Assembly: GCF_034064985.1 (NCBI RefSeq)
Contig: NZ_CP139249.1
Span: forward strand, 868,001-932,000
Length of the DNA: 64,000 nucleotides
Direction of reading: 5' to 3'
Source of the DNA: Acinetobacter pittii
GTDB lineage: Bacteria > Pseudomonadota > Gammaproteobacteria > Pseudomonadales > Moraxellaceae
The notes under the pieces are model-generated. The model was given only the letters and a program-made list of their open reading frames with translations, did not search any database and was not told the origin of the DNA. Below, piece by piece: positions 34,315-44,374 of the stretch (positions within the stretch are counted from its first letter, which is position 1; each line of letters opens with the position of its first letter). The position numbers and the translations under genes are program-made.

Positions 34315-35064
34315 ATGAAGGCTCTTGTTGCTGTAAAACGCGTGGTTGATGCCAACGTTAAAGTTCGTGTTAAGCCGGACAATAGTGGGGTTGACCTTAC
34401 CAACGTAAAAATGTCAATTAACCCATTTTGTGAAATCGCAGTGGAAGAAGCGGTTCGCTTAAAAGAAAAAGGAACAGTATCAGAAATCGTTGTTGTTTCT
34501 GTAGGTCCTAAAGAAGCTCAAGAACAAATCCGTTCTGCAATGGCTCTAGGCGCAGACCGCGGTATTTTAGTTGAAACTACTGATGAAATTGGCGCTTTAG
34601 AAGTTGCTAAAATTTTAAAAGGTGTTGTTGACGCTGAAAAACCAGAACTTATCCTTCTTGGTAAACAAGCAATTGATGATGACTCTAACCAAGTAGGTCA
34701 AATGCTTGGTGCATTATTAGGTGCTGGTCAAGGTACATTCGCTTCTGAAGTGAAAGTTGATGGCGGTAAAGTACAAGTGACTCGTGAAGTTGACGGTGGT
34801 TTACAAACTGTTGAACTTACACTTCCTGCAATCATCACGACTGACTTGCGTTTGAACGAGCCACGTTATGCAGCATTGCCTAACATCATGAAAGCTCGTA
34901 AGAAGCCACTTGATACAAAATCTCCTGCGGATTATGGCGTTACAGCTGGTACTAAGCTTAAAACTGTTAAAGTTGAAGCTCCAGCAGAACGTAAAGCTGG
35001 CGTACAAGTGAAATCTGTAGATGAGCTTGTTGAAAAATTGAAAAATGAAGCGAAAGTGATCTAA
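34315..35064 (+). CDS. etfB: Electron transfer flavoprotein beta subunit
   Basis: The 249-residue protein starts [18 protein letters not shown] and has [29 protein letters not shown] ([20 protein letters not shown]) and the C-terminal [20 protein letters not shown] segment that holds the ETF recognition loop. With EtfA it accepts electrons from acyl-CoA and other flavin dehydrogenases and passes them to ETF-quinone oxidoreductase. It is followed 17 bases later by etfA with an AAGGAT site between them. High codon regularity suggests strong expression. Confidence 0.96.
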   Translation: MKALVAVKRVVDANVKVRVKPDNSGVDLTNVKMSINPFCEIAVEEAVRLKEKGTVSEIVVVSVGPKEAQEQIRSAMALGADRGILVETTDEIGALEVAKILKGVVDAEKPELILLGKQAIDDDSNQVGQMLGALLGAGQGTFASEVKVDGGKVQVTREVDGGLQTVELTLPAIITTDLRLNEPRYAALPNIMKARKKPLDTKSPADYGVTAGTKLKTVKVEAPAERKAGVQVKSVDELVEKLKNEAKVI

Positions 35065-35081
35065 TACGGAAGGATAAAATC

Positions 35082-36014
35082 ATGAGTATTTTAGTTATCG
35101 CTGACCACAACAACCAAGTACTTAACGGTGCTACTTTAAACGTTGTTGCTGCAGCACAAAAAATCGGTGGTGATATTACTGTATTAGTTGCTGGTTCTGG
35201 TGCTCAAGCAGTTGCTGATGCTGCTGCTAAAGTTGCTGGTGTAAGCAAAGTTTTACTTGCTGACAACGCTGCTTATGCAAACCAATTAGCTGAAAACGTA
35301 GCTGGCTTAGTTGCTGACTTGGCTAAAGGTTACAAATACGTTTTAGCTGCTTCTACAACGACTGGTAAGAACATTCTTCCACGTGTTGCTGCTCTTCTTG
35401 ATGTAAGCATGATCACAGATATCATTTCTGTTGAATCTGCGAACACATTCAAGCGTCCTATCTACGCTGGTAACGCGATTGCAACTGTTCAATCTGACGA
35501 AGCAATCATTGTGGGTACCGTTCGTGGTACAGCATTTGATCCAGTTGCTGCGGAAGGCGGTTCAGCTGCTGTTGAAACAGTTGGTGAAGTAAAAGATGCG
35601 GGTATTTCTCACTTCGTCTCTGAAGAAATCGTTAAGCTTGATCGTCCAGAATTAACTGCGGCTCGTATTGTAGTTTCTGGTGGTCGTGGTGTAGGTTCTG
35701 GTGAGAACTACCATAAAGTACTTGATCCATTAGCTGACAAGCTTGGTGCAGCACAAGGTGCTTCACGTGCAGCAGTTGATGCGGGCTTTGTACCTAACGA
35801 TTTCCAAGTTGGCCAAACTGGTAAAATCGTTGCGCCTGAGCTTTATGTTGCTGTAGGTATTTCTGGTGCGATCCAGCATTTAGCTGGTATGAAAGATTCT
35901 AAAGTTATTGTTGCAATCAACAAAGACGAAGAAGCACCAATCAACAGCGTTGCTGACTACTGGTTAGTTGGTGATTTGAACACTGTAGTACCAGAATTGG
36001 TATCTAAACTTTAA
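35082..36014 (+). CDS. etfA: Electron transfer flavoprotein alpha subunit
   Basis: The 310-residue protein has an N-terminal alpha/beta domain and the C-terminal FAD-binding domain with [51 protein letters not shown] and [18 protein letters not shown], diagnostic for EtfA. It binds the FAD used in electron transfer. It is the second gene of the etfBA operon and ends 18 bases before a terminator. The Ala-rich N-terminal half is typical. Confidence 0.97.
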   Translation: MSILVIADHNNQVLNGATLNVVAAAQKIGGDITVLVAGSGAQAVADAAAKVAGVSKVLLADNAAYANQLAENVAGLVADLAKGYKYVLAASTTTGKNILPRVAALLDVSMITDIISVESANTFKRPIYAGNAIATVQSDEAIIVGTVRGTAFDPVAAEGGSAAVETVGEVKDAGISHFVSEEIVKLDRPELTAARIVVSGGRGVGSGENYHKVLDPLADKLGAAQGASRAAVDAGFVPNDFQVGQTGKIVAPELYVAVGISGAIQHLAGMKDSKVIVAINKDEEAPINSVADYWLVGDLNTVVPELVSKL

Positions 36015-36032
36015 TCTTTACCGATTAAAGCT

Positions 36033-36065
36033 AAAAAACCCTTAGTTTTTACTAGGGGTTTTTTT
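36033..36065 (+). terminator. Terminator of etfBA
   Basis: AAAAAACCCTTAGT and ACTAGGGGTTTTTT pair with one G-T wobble around a TTTT loop and run into T residues. Confidence 0.92.
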
Positions 36066-36245
36066 ATTATGGATAGTGTCCTGAAATGTATAACTGAGAC
36101 TCTTATCTCATTTGAGGTTTGATTTTTATAGAATAAAAATCACATAGTTTTACGAAGATGAGACGATGCCTGTTATGGCGATATGATAAGAATAATATGC
36201 AATTAAATTATACAAATATCACCAGATTGGCGGTGTAGATTCCGC

Positions 36246-36273
36246 ACATTACACAGTGCTTTTATGCTATAGT
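36246..36273 (+). promoter_or_regulatory. Candidate gyrA promoter with extended -10
   Basis: TGC-TATAGT (36265-36273) is an extended -10 element. The -35 region 17 bases upstream (CACATT) is weak, which is common with extended -10 promoters. It would give a leader of about 100 bases before gyrA. Confidence 0.5.
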
Positions 36274-36295
36274 ATACAGCTATATTTTTTTCGAT

Positions 36296-36326
36296 TTTAG
36301 TTCAGTTTCCGGAACTAAATTTTTTG
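36296..36326 (+). promoter_or_regulatory. Hairpin plus T-run in the gyrA leader (candidate attenuator)
   Basis: TTTAGTTC and GAACTAAA form a perfect 8-bp stem with an 8-base loop, directly followed by six T residues, about 55 bases before the gyrA start and just after the candidate promoter. It has the form of a weak intrinsic terminator inside a leader. That it regulates gyrA is inferred. Confidence 0.45.
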
Positions 36327-36380
36327 CAAGATCAAGACATATAAGCAGATGGAAATTTCTATCTGTAAGAAGGAGTATGC

Positions 36381-39095
36381 ATGAGCGTATCGGAAATCCG
36401 ACCGATTGCCATTGAGGACGAACTCAAGCATTCATATTTAGATTACGCGATGAGTGTAATCGTATCTCGTGCATTGCCGGATGTGAGAGACGGTCTTAAA
36501 CCTGTTCACCGTCGTGTGCTTTATGCCATGCACGAATTGGGCAATGACTATAACAAAGCCTACAAGAAATCTGCGCGTGTTGTTGGGGACGTAATCGGTA
36601 AATATCACCCTCATGGTGACTCAGCTGTTTATGAAACCATTGTACGTATGGCTCAGGACTTTAGCTTACGTTATTTATTGGTAGATGGTCAGGGTAACTT
36701 CGGTTCGATTGATGGTGATAGCGCAGCTGCAATGCGTTATACCGAAGTCCGTATGACCAAGCTTGCACACGAGCTTCTTGCAGATCTAGAAAAAGACACA
36801 GTTGATTGGGAAGATAACTACGACGGTTCTGAGCGTATTCCTGAAGTACTTCCGACACGTGTTCCTAACTTGTTAATTAATGGTGCTGCTGGTATTGCCG
36901 TAGGTATGGCAACCAACATGGCACCGCATAACATGACAGAAGTTGTGAATGCGTGCTTAGCCTATGCTGACAATCCGAATATCTCGATTGAAGGATTGAT
37001 GGAATACATTACGGGTCCTGACTTCCCTACAGGCGGTATTATTTACGGTAAATCAGGTATTGTTGATGCCTACCGTACAGGTAAAGGCCGCTTACACATT
37101 CGTGGTAAGTATCATTTCGAAGAAGATGAAAAGACAGGTCGTACAACCATCGTCTTTACTGAAATTCCATATCAAGTAAACAAAGCAAGAGTGATTGAAC
37201 GTATTGCCGAGTTGGTTAAAGAGAAAAAACTTGAAGGTATTTCAGAACTTCGTGATGAGTCTGACAAAGAAGGTATGCGTATTGCAATTGACTTAAAACG
37301 CGGTGAAAACGCTGAAGTCGTTGTAAATAACTTATTCTTAAATACCCAACTTGAGAACTCATTCAGCATCAACATGGTTTGTCTTGATAACGGACAACCA
37401 AAATTGATGAATCTGAAAGATATTATTGCGGCATTTATCCGTCACCGCCAAGAAGTTGTGACGCGTCGTACCATGTTCGAACTGCGTAAAGCACGTGAAC
37501 GTGGTCATATCTTAGAAGGCTTAACAGTTGCTTTAGCCAATATCGATGAAATTATCGAGACTATTAAAACTTCTGCTAACCCTGCTGAAGCGCGTGAGCG
37601 TTTACTTGCAGGTGAGTGGGCAGGTGGTGGTGTGGTTTCATTGCTTGAAAAAGCTGGCGCAATCTCTGTTCGTCCAGATGAAATCGAAGGTGAAGATCCA
37701 AATCGTCCATTTGGTTTAACTGAATCGATTTATCGTTTATCACCAACACAAGTAGGCGCAATTTTAGAATTACGTTTACACCGTTTAACTGGTCTTGAGC
37801 AAGACAAATTACATGCAGAATATACTGAAATTTTAGGTCAAATCGCTGAACTTACTGCGATTTTGAATGATTTCAATTTGTTGATGGCTGTAATTCGCGA
37901 AGAGTTAGCACTGGTACTACAACAGTATGGTGATGGACGTCGCACTGAAATTATTGAATCACGTATTGATTTTAGCCGTGAAGATTTAATTCCTGAAGAG
38001 CAAGTTGTATTAACTGTTTCACAAACAGGTTACGCAAAAACTCAACCACTTTCAGACTACCAGGCTCAGCGCCGTGGTGGACGTGGTAAGTCTGCAACTT
38101 CAATGAAAGATGATGACTTTATTCAACATCTCATTGTAGCTTCAAACCATGCGACTGTGCTGTGCTTTACCAACGTAGGTAAAGTATATCGTCTTCGTGT
38201 GTTTGAAGTACCTCAAGCATCACGTGGTGCCAAAGGCCGTCCGATCGTGAACTTGTTACCTTTAGATGCGAATGAAACAGTAACAGCTATCTTGCCGTTG
38301 ACTGAGTTCCCAGAAAACCATTACGTATTTATGGCGACAGCATCAGGTACGGTTAAACGTGTTGATTTAGAGCAATTCGCTAATATCCGTTCAAATGGTT
38401 TACGCGCAATTGAACTCAATGAAGAAGATACCTTAATTGGTGTTGCGATTACTGATGGTAATCAGCAAATCATGTTGTTCTCGAACGAAGGTAAGGCAAT
38501 CCGTTTTGCTGAGACTGACGTACGTGCAATGGGTCGTACCGCGAAAGGTGTGCGTGGTATGCGCGTTAGCTTTGCAAGCAGTATCTTAAGCGAAGAAGAT
38601 GCGGAAGTTGAAAATGATGATTCTGATGATAGTGAAGATTCAGCAGATCTAAATCTAGTAAGCCGTATCGTATCGCTTGTGGTTGTACCTGAGACAGGTG
38701 AAGTACTGTGTGCAAGTGCCAACGGTTATGGTAAGCGTACTCCAGTAAATGACTTCCCGACTAAGAAACGTGGCGGTAAGGGTGTAATTGCGATTAAGAC
38801 AAGTGAACGTAATGGTGAGCTTGTTGGTGCAGTGTCTATTGATGAAACCAAAGAATTGTTACTTATTTCTGATGGCGGTACATTAGTTCGTACCCGTGCA
38901 GCAGAAGTTGCAATGACTGGTCGTAATGCACAAGGTGTACGTCTAATTCGCTTAAGCGAAGAAGAAACTCTAGTAGGTGTTGTGTCTATTGAAGCTGTCG
39001 AAGATGAAGAAGAATTTCTCGAAGGCGAAGTAGATACTACTGAAACTGATAGCGAAGAAGCTGTATCAAATAATGAAGATGCTTCTGAAGAGTAA
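36381..39095 (+). CDS. gyrA: DNA gyrase subunit A
   Basis: The 904-residue protein has the full GyrA plan: N-terminal winged-helix with active Tyr120 ([11 protein letters not shown]), a tower and coiled coil, and a C-terminal beta-pinwheel starting with the GyrA box (QRRGGRG). The quinolone-determining region reads [13 protein letters not shown] with Ser81 and Glu85, the susceptible state at these sites. The C-terminal domain contains an acidic insert at about residues 738-756 ([19 protein letters not shown]) and a long acidic tail. Gyrase introduces negative supercoils with GyrB, which is not in the window. The start ATG at 36381 follows AAGGAG. Confidence 0.98.
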   Translation: MSVSEIRPIAIEDELKHSYLDYAMSVIVSRALPDVRDGLKPVHRRVLYAMHELGNDYNKAYKKSARVVGDVIGKYHPHGDSAVYETIVRMAQDFSLRYLLVDGQGNFGSIDGDSAAAMRYTEVRMTKLAHELLADLEKDTVDWEDNYDGSERIPEVLPTRVPNLLINGAAGIAVGMATNMAPHNMTEVVNACLAYADNPNISIEGLMEYITGPDFPTGGIIYGKSGIVDAYRTGKGRLHIRGKYHFEEDEKTGRTTIVFTEIPYQVNKARVIERIAELVKEKKLEGISELRDESDKEGMRIAIDLKRGENAEVVVNNLFLNTQLENSFSINMVCLDNGQPKLMNLKDIIAAFIRHRQEVVTRRTMFELRKARERGHILEGLTVALANIDEIIETIKTSANPAEARERLLAGEWAGGGVVSLLEKAGAISVRPDEIEGEDPNRPFGLTESIYRLSPTQVGAILELRLHRLTGLEQDKLHAEYTEILGQIAELTAILNDFNLLMAVIREELALVLQQYGDGRRTEIIESRIDFSREDLIPEEQVVLTVSQTGYAKTQPLSDYQAQRRGGRGKSATSMKDDDFIQHLIVASNHATVLCFTNVGKVYRLRVFEVPQASRGAKGRPIVNLLPLDANETVTAILPLTEFPENHYVFMATASGTVKRVDLEQFANIRSNGLRAIELNEEDTLIGVAITDGNQQIMLFSNEGKAIRFAETDVRAMGRTAKGVRGMRVSFASSILSEEDAEVENDDSDDSEDSADLNLVSRIVSLVVVPETGEVLCASANGYGKRTPVNDFPTKKRGGKGVIAIKTSERNGELVGAVSIDETKELLLISDGGTLVRTRAAEVAMTGRNAQGVRLIRLSEEETLVGVVSIEAVEDEEEFLEGEVDTTETDSEEAVSNNEDASEE

Positions 39096-39105
39096 GTAAA
39101 ACTTT

Positions 39106-39139
39106 AATAAAAAAGGAAGCATAAGCTTCCTTTTTTATT
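39106..39139. terminator. Bidirectional terminator between gyrA and export operon
   Basis: AATAAAAAAGGAAGC / GCTTCCTTTTTTATT around a 4-base loop is nearly perfect over 15 bp and carries T-runs on both strands. Confidence 0.94.
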
Positions 39140-40237
39140 TTATGAAGAAGATTTTTTAACAAGCCGATAATAAGATAAACTCACCAATATTAATCCAAGG
39201 GTCCCAAGAAAAATCAGCTTCGGTACAACTGTCGCTAATGGAACGCCCATCTGGTTAAGTTGCACAAACATTTGTACCGCATGTGTGGAGGGTAAACACC
39301 ATGCCAACCATTGTAACCATTCAGGCATGGCTTGATGAGGCCAAGCAGCTCCAGTCAGTAAGAATAAAGGTACAGAGCTAAACACAATAATATGTCCTGC
39401 ACGTTCCGGCATATCCAAAAGTGATCCGATCAACATACCTAGTCCAATCAAACAACTAATAAAAATAGGAACAGCAATGAGTAGACCTATAAAATTTCCA
39501 CCGTGTGGATAATCATTGAACCACAAGGTAAAACCAAAAAGATAAAAACTACTTAAACAACCAATGGTAAATATACTTGCGAAAATTCCAGCAAAACGAA
39601 TAACTGTAATCTTTTCACGTTGCTCCCGATAGCTAGCTATTAACATTGCCAAACCTAGCACAATCGTTTGGTGAATAATTAAAGATGCAACAGCTGGGAA
39701 AATATAACTTCCATATCCTGAAAGGGGATTAAATAACGGCACTTGATGAATAGAAAGCGCTGGCTGGAAATGTGTGCGCTGTCCAAATTTTTCAATATAT
39801 TCTTTTAATGTAGCTTCAATTGAGGTTGCTAGACCTAAACCAATTTCTTTAGTTTTTAAAAAGTTGGTTGTACTTAAGTATAAGCCGATTCCACCTGTTT
39901 CTCCTCTGCGTAAGCTTTGAGTTAGGTTGTTGGGTAAAAGTAAAATGCCATCGGCTTTTTGCTCACGTACCATTTGTTCCGCTTGTAAAAAATTGCTGGT
40001 AACGGTCACAATATGAACATGGGGGCTATTTGCACTTTGGCCAATCAATTGAGAAGTTAAGAGGCTTTGTTCTTCATCGACAATCACAATAGGAATAGAT
40101 TCTGCTCGTTCAGCTTTATAGGCGGTAGGATAAAAAAAGCTATAAAGAATGACCGATAAAATTAGCGTTGTGAAAACTGAGCTATTACTTACAATGTCTT
40201 TAAATGTTTGCCCATAAGCCTTAAAGAACTCTTTCAT
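39140..40237 (-). CDS. ABC-2 type permease subunit, second of two (YhhJ-like)
   Basis: The 365-residue protein has an N-terminal membrane helix (about 20-37), a long extracytoplasmic domain (about 40-175, with PIVIVDEEQSLLTSQLIGQS) and five C-terminal helices (about 180-355), the usual ABC-2 membrane layout of drug and polymer exporters. It starts with ATG at 40237 and overlaps the end of the upstream permease gene by four bases, so translation is coupled. It has no ATP-binding motif. Together with the similar preceding gene it should form a heterodimeric channel. Its energy source is not encoded nearby. Confidence 0.88.
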   Translation of the reverse strand: MKEFFKAYGQTFKDIVSNSSVFTTLILSVILYSFFYPTAYKAERAESIPIVIVDEEQSLLTSQLIGQSANSPHVHIVTVTSNFLQAEQMVREQKADGILLLPNNLTQSLRRGETGGIGLYLSTTNFLKTKEIGLGLATSIEATLKEYIEKFGQRTHFQPALSIHQVPLFNPLSGYGSYIFPAVASLIIHQTIVLGLAMLIASYREQREKITVIRFAGIFASIFTIGCLSSFYLFGFTLWFNDYPHGGNFIGLLIAVPIFISCLIGLGMLIGSLLDMPERAGHIIVFSSVPLFLLTGAAWPHQAMPEWLQWLAWCLPSTHAVQMFVQLNQMGVPLATVVPKLIFLGTLGLILVSLSYYRLVKKSSS

Positions 40238-41364
40238 TGTGTTGCCCCTTGAACTAATTTTTTAAGCAATAGACAACTTAAAAAGAAGTAAATCAGGCAA
40301 TAACCGATGAGTATTAAAAAAGGAATCATTGAAATGAAAATTGGACTACCGATCACCCATTGTTCGGTTTGAAGCTTGGCATAAGGGGTATACGGAATAA
40401 TGAGTGACCAAAATTTGGTGAAAATCGGTGCATTATTTAAAGGCAGAGTAACGCCTGCGAAACTTAAAGAAGAGCCGCCATATACAGCGATAAAGCCAAA
40501 AGTTTTACTTAAATTTTTGGTTGCAAGAATGACGGTGCTGCTAATCAAAGCGTAAGCAAAATAAAGTAAAAACTGTGCACATAACAATAAACTAAGAGAA
40601 CCTGCTACGAACCAGCCACGGATTTCGACTAGCCAAAACATCCATACCCATGTCCATGCACAAAATATAAGGCTATAAAGCAGATTTTTAGCCAATAAGC
40701 CTTGAATAAAACTTTCTCGGTTTACCCATGCTGTTAATGTGCCATGTTTAAGCTCTTGTCCAATAGCAAAGGCAACACAGCAACACAGCAATAAGTGCAA
40801 TACAGCAGGAACCATGAAAGGTTCTAAATAAAACTCATAGCTCATACTTGGATTATAAAGCGTTGAGATTTTTACATGAGCTGTAGGAACATCTAAATAG
40901 GGAATACTATTTGCAAGATAACTTTGACCAGCATAGTCTGCTAAAGCATTGAGGGTACTGACCAGCATTGCTGAAGAAATCGTGTTCCCGACACTAAAAA
41001 AAGACTGGTTAAATGCAATGCTGATTTGAGCATCTTGCGCTTTCACAAAGCGTTTTTCAGCGCCGTCTGGAATGAAAACATAGCCCCATATTTTGGTTTC
41101 ATTGAGTAGTTGTTCCGCTTCTGTGGAGCTTGCCGTAATTGTCTTAATATCTACCGTATGATTCAACGAAAGATACTTTTCAATATTACGGCTGAGTTCA
41201 CTTTGGTCCTGATCAATAACCGCAATTGGTAAGTGTTCAGCTTTACCTGTGTAAAACATGCTGCTAAACATGAAAATGATAAAAGCAGGGATAAGTGTCA
41301 CCATACACAAATCCCATTTATTGCTTTTTAGATAGTTTAGTTCCCGTAATATACTGGCAAACAT
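40234..41364 (-). CDS. ABC-2 type permease subunit, first of two
   Basis: The 376-residue protein shares the plan of its neighbour: first helix about 22-39, an extracytoplasmic domain with LPIAVIDQDQSELSRNIEKY, then helices from about 180 to 370. The pair of similar but distinct permeases resembles the YbhS/YbhR or YhhJ/YhiH arrangement. Those systems include an ATPase subunit, which is missing here. It lies 3 bases after the HlyD-type gene and overlaps the next permease gene. No Walker motif is present in any of the four operon proteins. Confidence 0.88.
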   Translation of the reverse strand: MFASILRELNYLKSNKWDLCMVTLIPAFIIFMFSSMFYTGKAEHLPIAVIDQDQSELSRNIEKYLSLNHTVDIKTITASSTEAEQLLNETKIWGYVFIPDGAEKRFVKAQDAQISIAFNQSFFSVGNTISSAMLVSTLNALADYAGQSYLANSIPYLDVPTAHVKISTLYNPSMSYEFYLEPFMVPAVLHLLLCCCVAFAIGQELKHGTLTAWVNRESFIQGLLAKNLLYSLIFCAWTWVWMFWLVEIRGWFVAGSLSLLLCAQFLLYFAYALISSTVILATKNLSKTFGFIAVYGGSSLSFAGVTLPLNNAPIFTKFWSLIIPYTPYAKLQTEQWVIGSPIFISMIPFLILIGYCLIYFFLSCLLLKKLVQGATQ

Positions 41365-41367
41365 GCT

Positions 41368-42489
41368 TTATTTTTCTTCTTTAATTTTAAATAGAACGCT
41401 CATGCCAACCTTTAAATCTTTGACAGGACGTTCAGGCACCAGATGTAATTTAAAGCTACGAATATCATAGCCCCCAGTTTGGCGAGTCGTTTTTATAGTG
41501 GCAAATTCACCTTCCGCATCAATATTCTTGATTTTAAAATTCACGTTCTGATTAAGAGCAGGTATGAATCCTTCAAGGGTTTTATTTTTATAAACGGATG
41601 CATATTGATTTTCACCGACGTTTAAACTCACCCATAAATCATCATCTTCTAAAATGCTGACAACAGGTACGCCCATAGCGACTAATTCAGAAGGTTTACC
41701 ATAAGTTTTTGAAACTGTGCCTGAAATCGGAGAGAGTAAGCGTGTCTCTTCCTCTAAAGCTTTTGCTTCGCTTACCGCTGCTTTTGCAATTTCAACCTGT
41801 GCATCTGCTGTAGATTTCTGCTGGCTGGTACTGCCACGTTTTGCACGAGCATATTGTTGATAAGAGGCCTCACTTAATTCTTGAGCAGAGGTCTGTGCTG
41901 CGAGCATTTCATCTCGTCTTTGACGTGAAATGACACCTTGTCTATATAAGTTTTCACCACGTTGATAAGTGGTTTTTGCAAGATTCGCTTGCGCTTTGGT
42001 GCTTTGCCAGTTGGCATAAAGAGTATCGATATTTTCTTGTTGCGAACCGCGGTCTACCGTAGATTGAAAGGCTAAAGCTGATTGTAAGGTAGCCAAAGCT
42101 TGTTGTTTTTTAGCTTCTATTTCAGGGCTAACCAAACGAACAAGTGGCTGACCTTTGGAAATTTTCTGGCCTTCTTGTACATAAATTTCTTCAATACGAC
42201 TTGGGACTTTTGTACTTACATGAATAGTTTCAGCTTCAACACGGCCTTGTAGTTCAATAGGTTTCGGTTGATAGCTTTTCCACAAACCAAAAATAATTAA
42301 ACCTAATAAGGCAATGATGATCAGGCCAATAATCAGTTTAATTTTGGAATTTTTAGGAGGATTGGCGTCATTTTTATTTGTACTTGATTCTTGCTGATCA
42401 CTAACTTGATCATCTTTTTGAACTTGGTTGGTTTCTGCTGTATCCGCAACTGGAGCATCTTGTTCTGAATGAGCTGAGACTTGATTCAT
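41368..42489 (-). CDS. HlyD/EmrA-type periplasmic adaptor (membrane fusion protein)
   Basis: The 373-residue protein has a Asp/Gln-rich cytoplasmic N-terminus, one membrane helix (about 52-72, LIIGLIIIALLGLIIFGLW), a lipoyl-like segment (RVEAETIHVSTKVPSRIEEI, VQEGQKISKGQPLVRL), an alpha-helical hairpin (about 125-235), and a second lipoyl half (LLSPISGTVSKTYGKPSELV). This is the layout of adaptors that bridge an inner-membrane transporter and a TolC-type channel. It lies 12 bases after the channel gene and 3 bases before the first permease gene. Confidence 0.92.
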   Translation of the reverse strand: MNQVSAHSEQDAPVADTAETNQVQKDDQVSDQQESSTNKNDANPPKNSKIKLIIGLIIIALLGLIIFGLWKSYQPKPIELQGRVEAETIHVSTKVPSRIEEIYVQEGQKISKGQPLVRLVSPEIEAKKQQALATLQSALAFQSTVDRGSQQENIDTLYANWQSTKAQANLAKTTYQRGENLYRQGVISRQRRDEMLAAQTSAQELSEASYQQYARAKRGSTSQQKSTADAQVEIAKAAVSEAKALEEETRLLSPISGTVSKTYGKPSELVAMGVPVVSILEDDDLWVSLNVGENQYASVYKNKTLEGFIPALNQNVNFKIKNIDAEGEFATIKTTRQTGGYDIRSFKLHLVPERPVKDLKVGMSVLFKIKEEK

Positions 42490-42501
42490 TTTATACTCCC
42501 C

Positions 42502-43989
42502 TTAACGAATATAGTCGGTATGTGGTTGATTAACGTAAGCTTTAAACTGGTCAATTGAGCCATGACTTTGCAGTAAAGTTGCAAGTGATATGACATATTT
42601 ATAAGCATTTAAAGCCATTTCAGTTTTTAACGCACTTAATGCATTTTGCGCATCAATCACTTGGGTTGCTGTACCCATTCCTTCGCGGAAAGAAAGTTCT
42701 TGAATACGTAGGTTCTCTTGAGCGGCATTTACGTTTCTTTGTAAGAGCTGATGACTTTGCTGAGCAGAGTTAAGTTCGTTATATGACTTATTCAAAAGAG
42801 CTTCAATCTCTTGTTTAGTTCGCTCAGTCATGAGTTCAGAGGCATAGCGCTTCAATTCGGCAGCGTGAATATTCTTATTTTTATCAACACCTGAAAATAG
42901 GTTGTATTTTGCCATTACACCGACAATCCAGTTTTCATTTTCATCAAGCGCATATTCACCAAATGCAAATAGACTTGGTTTTTTTGCGGCTTGTTGAGCT
43001 TGAATATTGACATTAGCCAGTTGAGTATCCATCTGCATTTTTTGTACAAGGCTAGATTTTTGTGAATAACTGGTTAAAAGTGATTCTAGAGACTGGCTTG
43101 GGGTGTTGTTTACAAATAAAGGTGTACTTAAATCTACATTATTTTGTTGATGTAAAAGATTATTAAGGCTAAAGCGGCTGGCGTTTAAGTTGGCTTGAGT
43201 ATTTTGTAAAGTTCGTTCCGCATTATTACGCGCGACTTCAAACTGCATGCGTTGCCCTTTACTAATAAATCCTTGTTGTTCCAGCTTTAGGGCATTGCTG
43301 TAATGTTTTTGCATCGCATTAAAGTTAAATAAACTACTTGCGACCAGTTGCTGCTGTAATTGCACATTAAAGTAACTTTGTACAACTTCAAACCGCTGTA
43401 TATCTTGTTGTTGTTGGCTTGAAAGCTCAGAGCGCTGTGCTTGTATATTAGCTATTTTTTTTGCGCTGCTGGTTAAGCCGCCTGTATAGAGTGGCATTAC
43501 GACTGAAATGGAAGGGCGTACAACCTGATCTTCGATAGTCAGATTCGCATAATCAGGAAAGCGATTTATACCATCATGTATGGTTTGGTTTGCACCTTCT
43601 TGAACTTGTCCCAGCACATCTGATGGAATGACATTGTTCCACTGTGAAAGTTTATCGTTGAGTCCTTGGCTCAAATCATTCTCAAGTTTTTGTTTAAAAG
43701 AGCCAAGAGGTACATCTGTTTCACTATGAAAAGCGTAGGCTCTCACATTTAAATCAACTCTAGGTAAACCGAGGCCCTTTACTGCTTCAGCTTCTAATTG
43801 AGATGCTTGCTGTAATGCTTGGTTGGCTTGAGTACTATATGAACTTTTCAAAGCTTGTTGTTCTGCTTCAGCATAACTTAAGCTTCCGGCATATAAATGA
43901 TTAGTGAAAAAAAAGCCTAAAGCCAAAGCAAGATGTTTTGGTTTAAATGAAAAGGGAAAAATAGAATGTCTATATCGATGTGTTGGCAT
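42502..43989 (-). CDS. TolC family outer-membrane efflux channel
   Basis: From ATG at 43989 the product is 495 residues. A signal region (LALALGFFFTNHLYAG) is followed by two TolC-like repeats of long helices: LSYAEAEQQAL, RPSISVVMPLYTGGLTSSAK, LASSLFNFNAMQKHYSNALK and the C-terminal YNLFSGVDKNKNIHAAELKR and LSFREGMGTATQVIDAQNAL. It should trimerise in the outer membrane and form the exit duct for the system. A TTG at 44046 would extend it by 19 residues; that extension is unlike a signal peptide. It is the first gene of the four-gene operon. Confidence 0.9.
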   Translation of the reverse strand: MPTHRYRHSIFPFSFKPKHLALALGFFFTNHLYAGSLSYAEAEQQALKSSYSTQANQALQQASQLEAEAVKGLGLPRVDLNVRAYAFHSETDVPLGSFKQKLENDLSQGLNDKLSQWNNVIPSDVLGQVQEGANQTIHDGINRFPDYANLTIEDQVVRPSISVVMPLYTGGLTSSAKKIANIQAQRSELSSQQQQDIQRFEVVQSYFNVQLQQQLVASSLFNFNAMQKHYSNALKLEQQGFISKGQRMQFEVARNNAERTLQNTQANLNASRFSLNNLLHQQNNVDLSTPLFVNNTPSQSLESLLTSYSQKSSLVQKMQMDTQLANVNIQAQQAAKKPSLFAFGEYALDENENWIVGVMAKYNLFSGVDKNKNIHAAELKRYASELMTERTKQEIEALLNKSYNELNSAQQSHQLLQRNVNAAQENLRIQELSFREGMGTATQVIDAQNALSALKTEMALNAYKYVISLATLLQSHGSIDQFKAYVNQPHTDYIR

Positions 43990-44374
43990 TTTAAATAACA
44001 ATTTTTGGCATCCCTTATAGTTTAAATTTCTTGTTATTAAATTCAATTATCATCTTGTTTATTATACATTTGTATAAAAACATGGTGGTTTTTAGCTCCT
44101 TTAATTATTGAATTTACTAAGCCAATATTTTTGTAATAGCTATCAAGGTATGTGAAATGATAATCACAAGTCAAGTTGATCTTTTTGCTTAAAAATTTTT
44201 TTAAATGATGAAACTGGTCATTAAAACTAAAGAAATAACTGCCACAATAATTGAAAAAATAAACCTAAATACAGTCCAGCATTGAAATATTTACTTGAGA
44301 AGCTGCTGCAAGCTTAAGCAATCTGTGGTTAAATGCCATTTTTATTGTGTTTGACTTTATACAAGGGAAAAATC
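43990..44374. other. Divergent intergenic region between export operon and serC
   Basis: About 385 AT-rich bases hold no gene that I can support. They contain the palindrome and TATAAT element at 44061-44077 on the operon side; no clear serC promoter was identified. Confidence 0.55.
44061..44077 (-). promoter_or_regulatory. TATAAT element within a palindrome upstream of the export operon
   Basis: TTATACA-TT-TGTATAA is a perfect 7-bp inverted repeat. On the minus strand it contains a consensus TATAAT (complement of 44061-44066), so a protein bound here would block the -10. No good -35 is seen. The layout is that of a TetR-type repressor-controlled promoter; the regulator is not adjacent. Confidence 0.4.
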
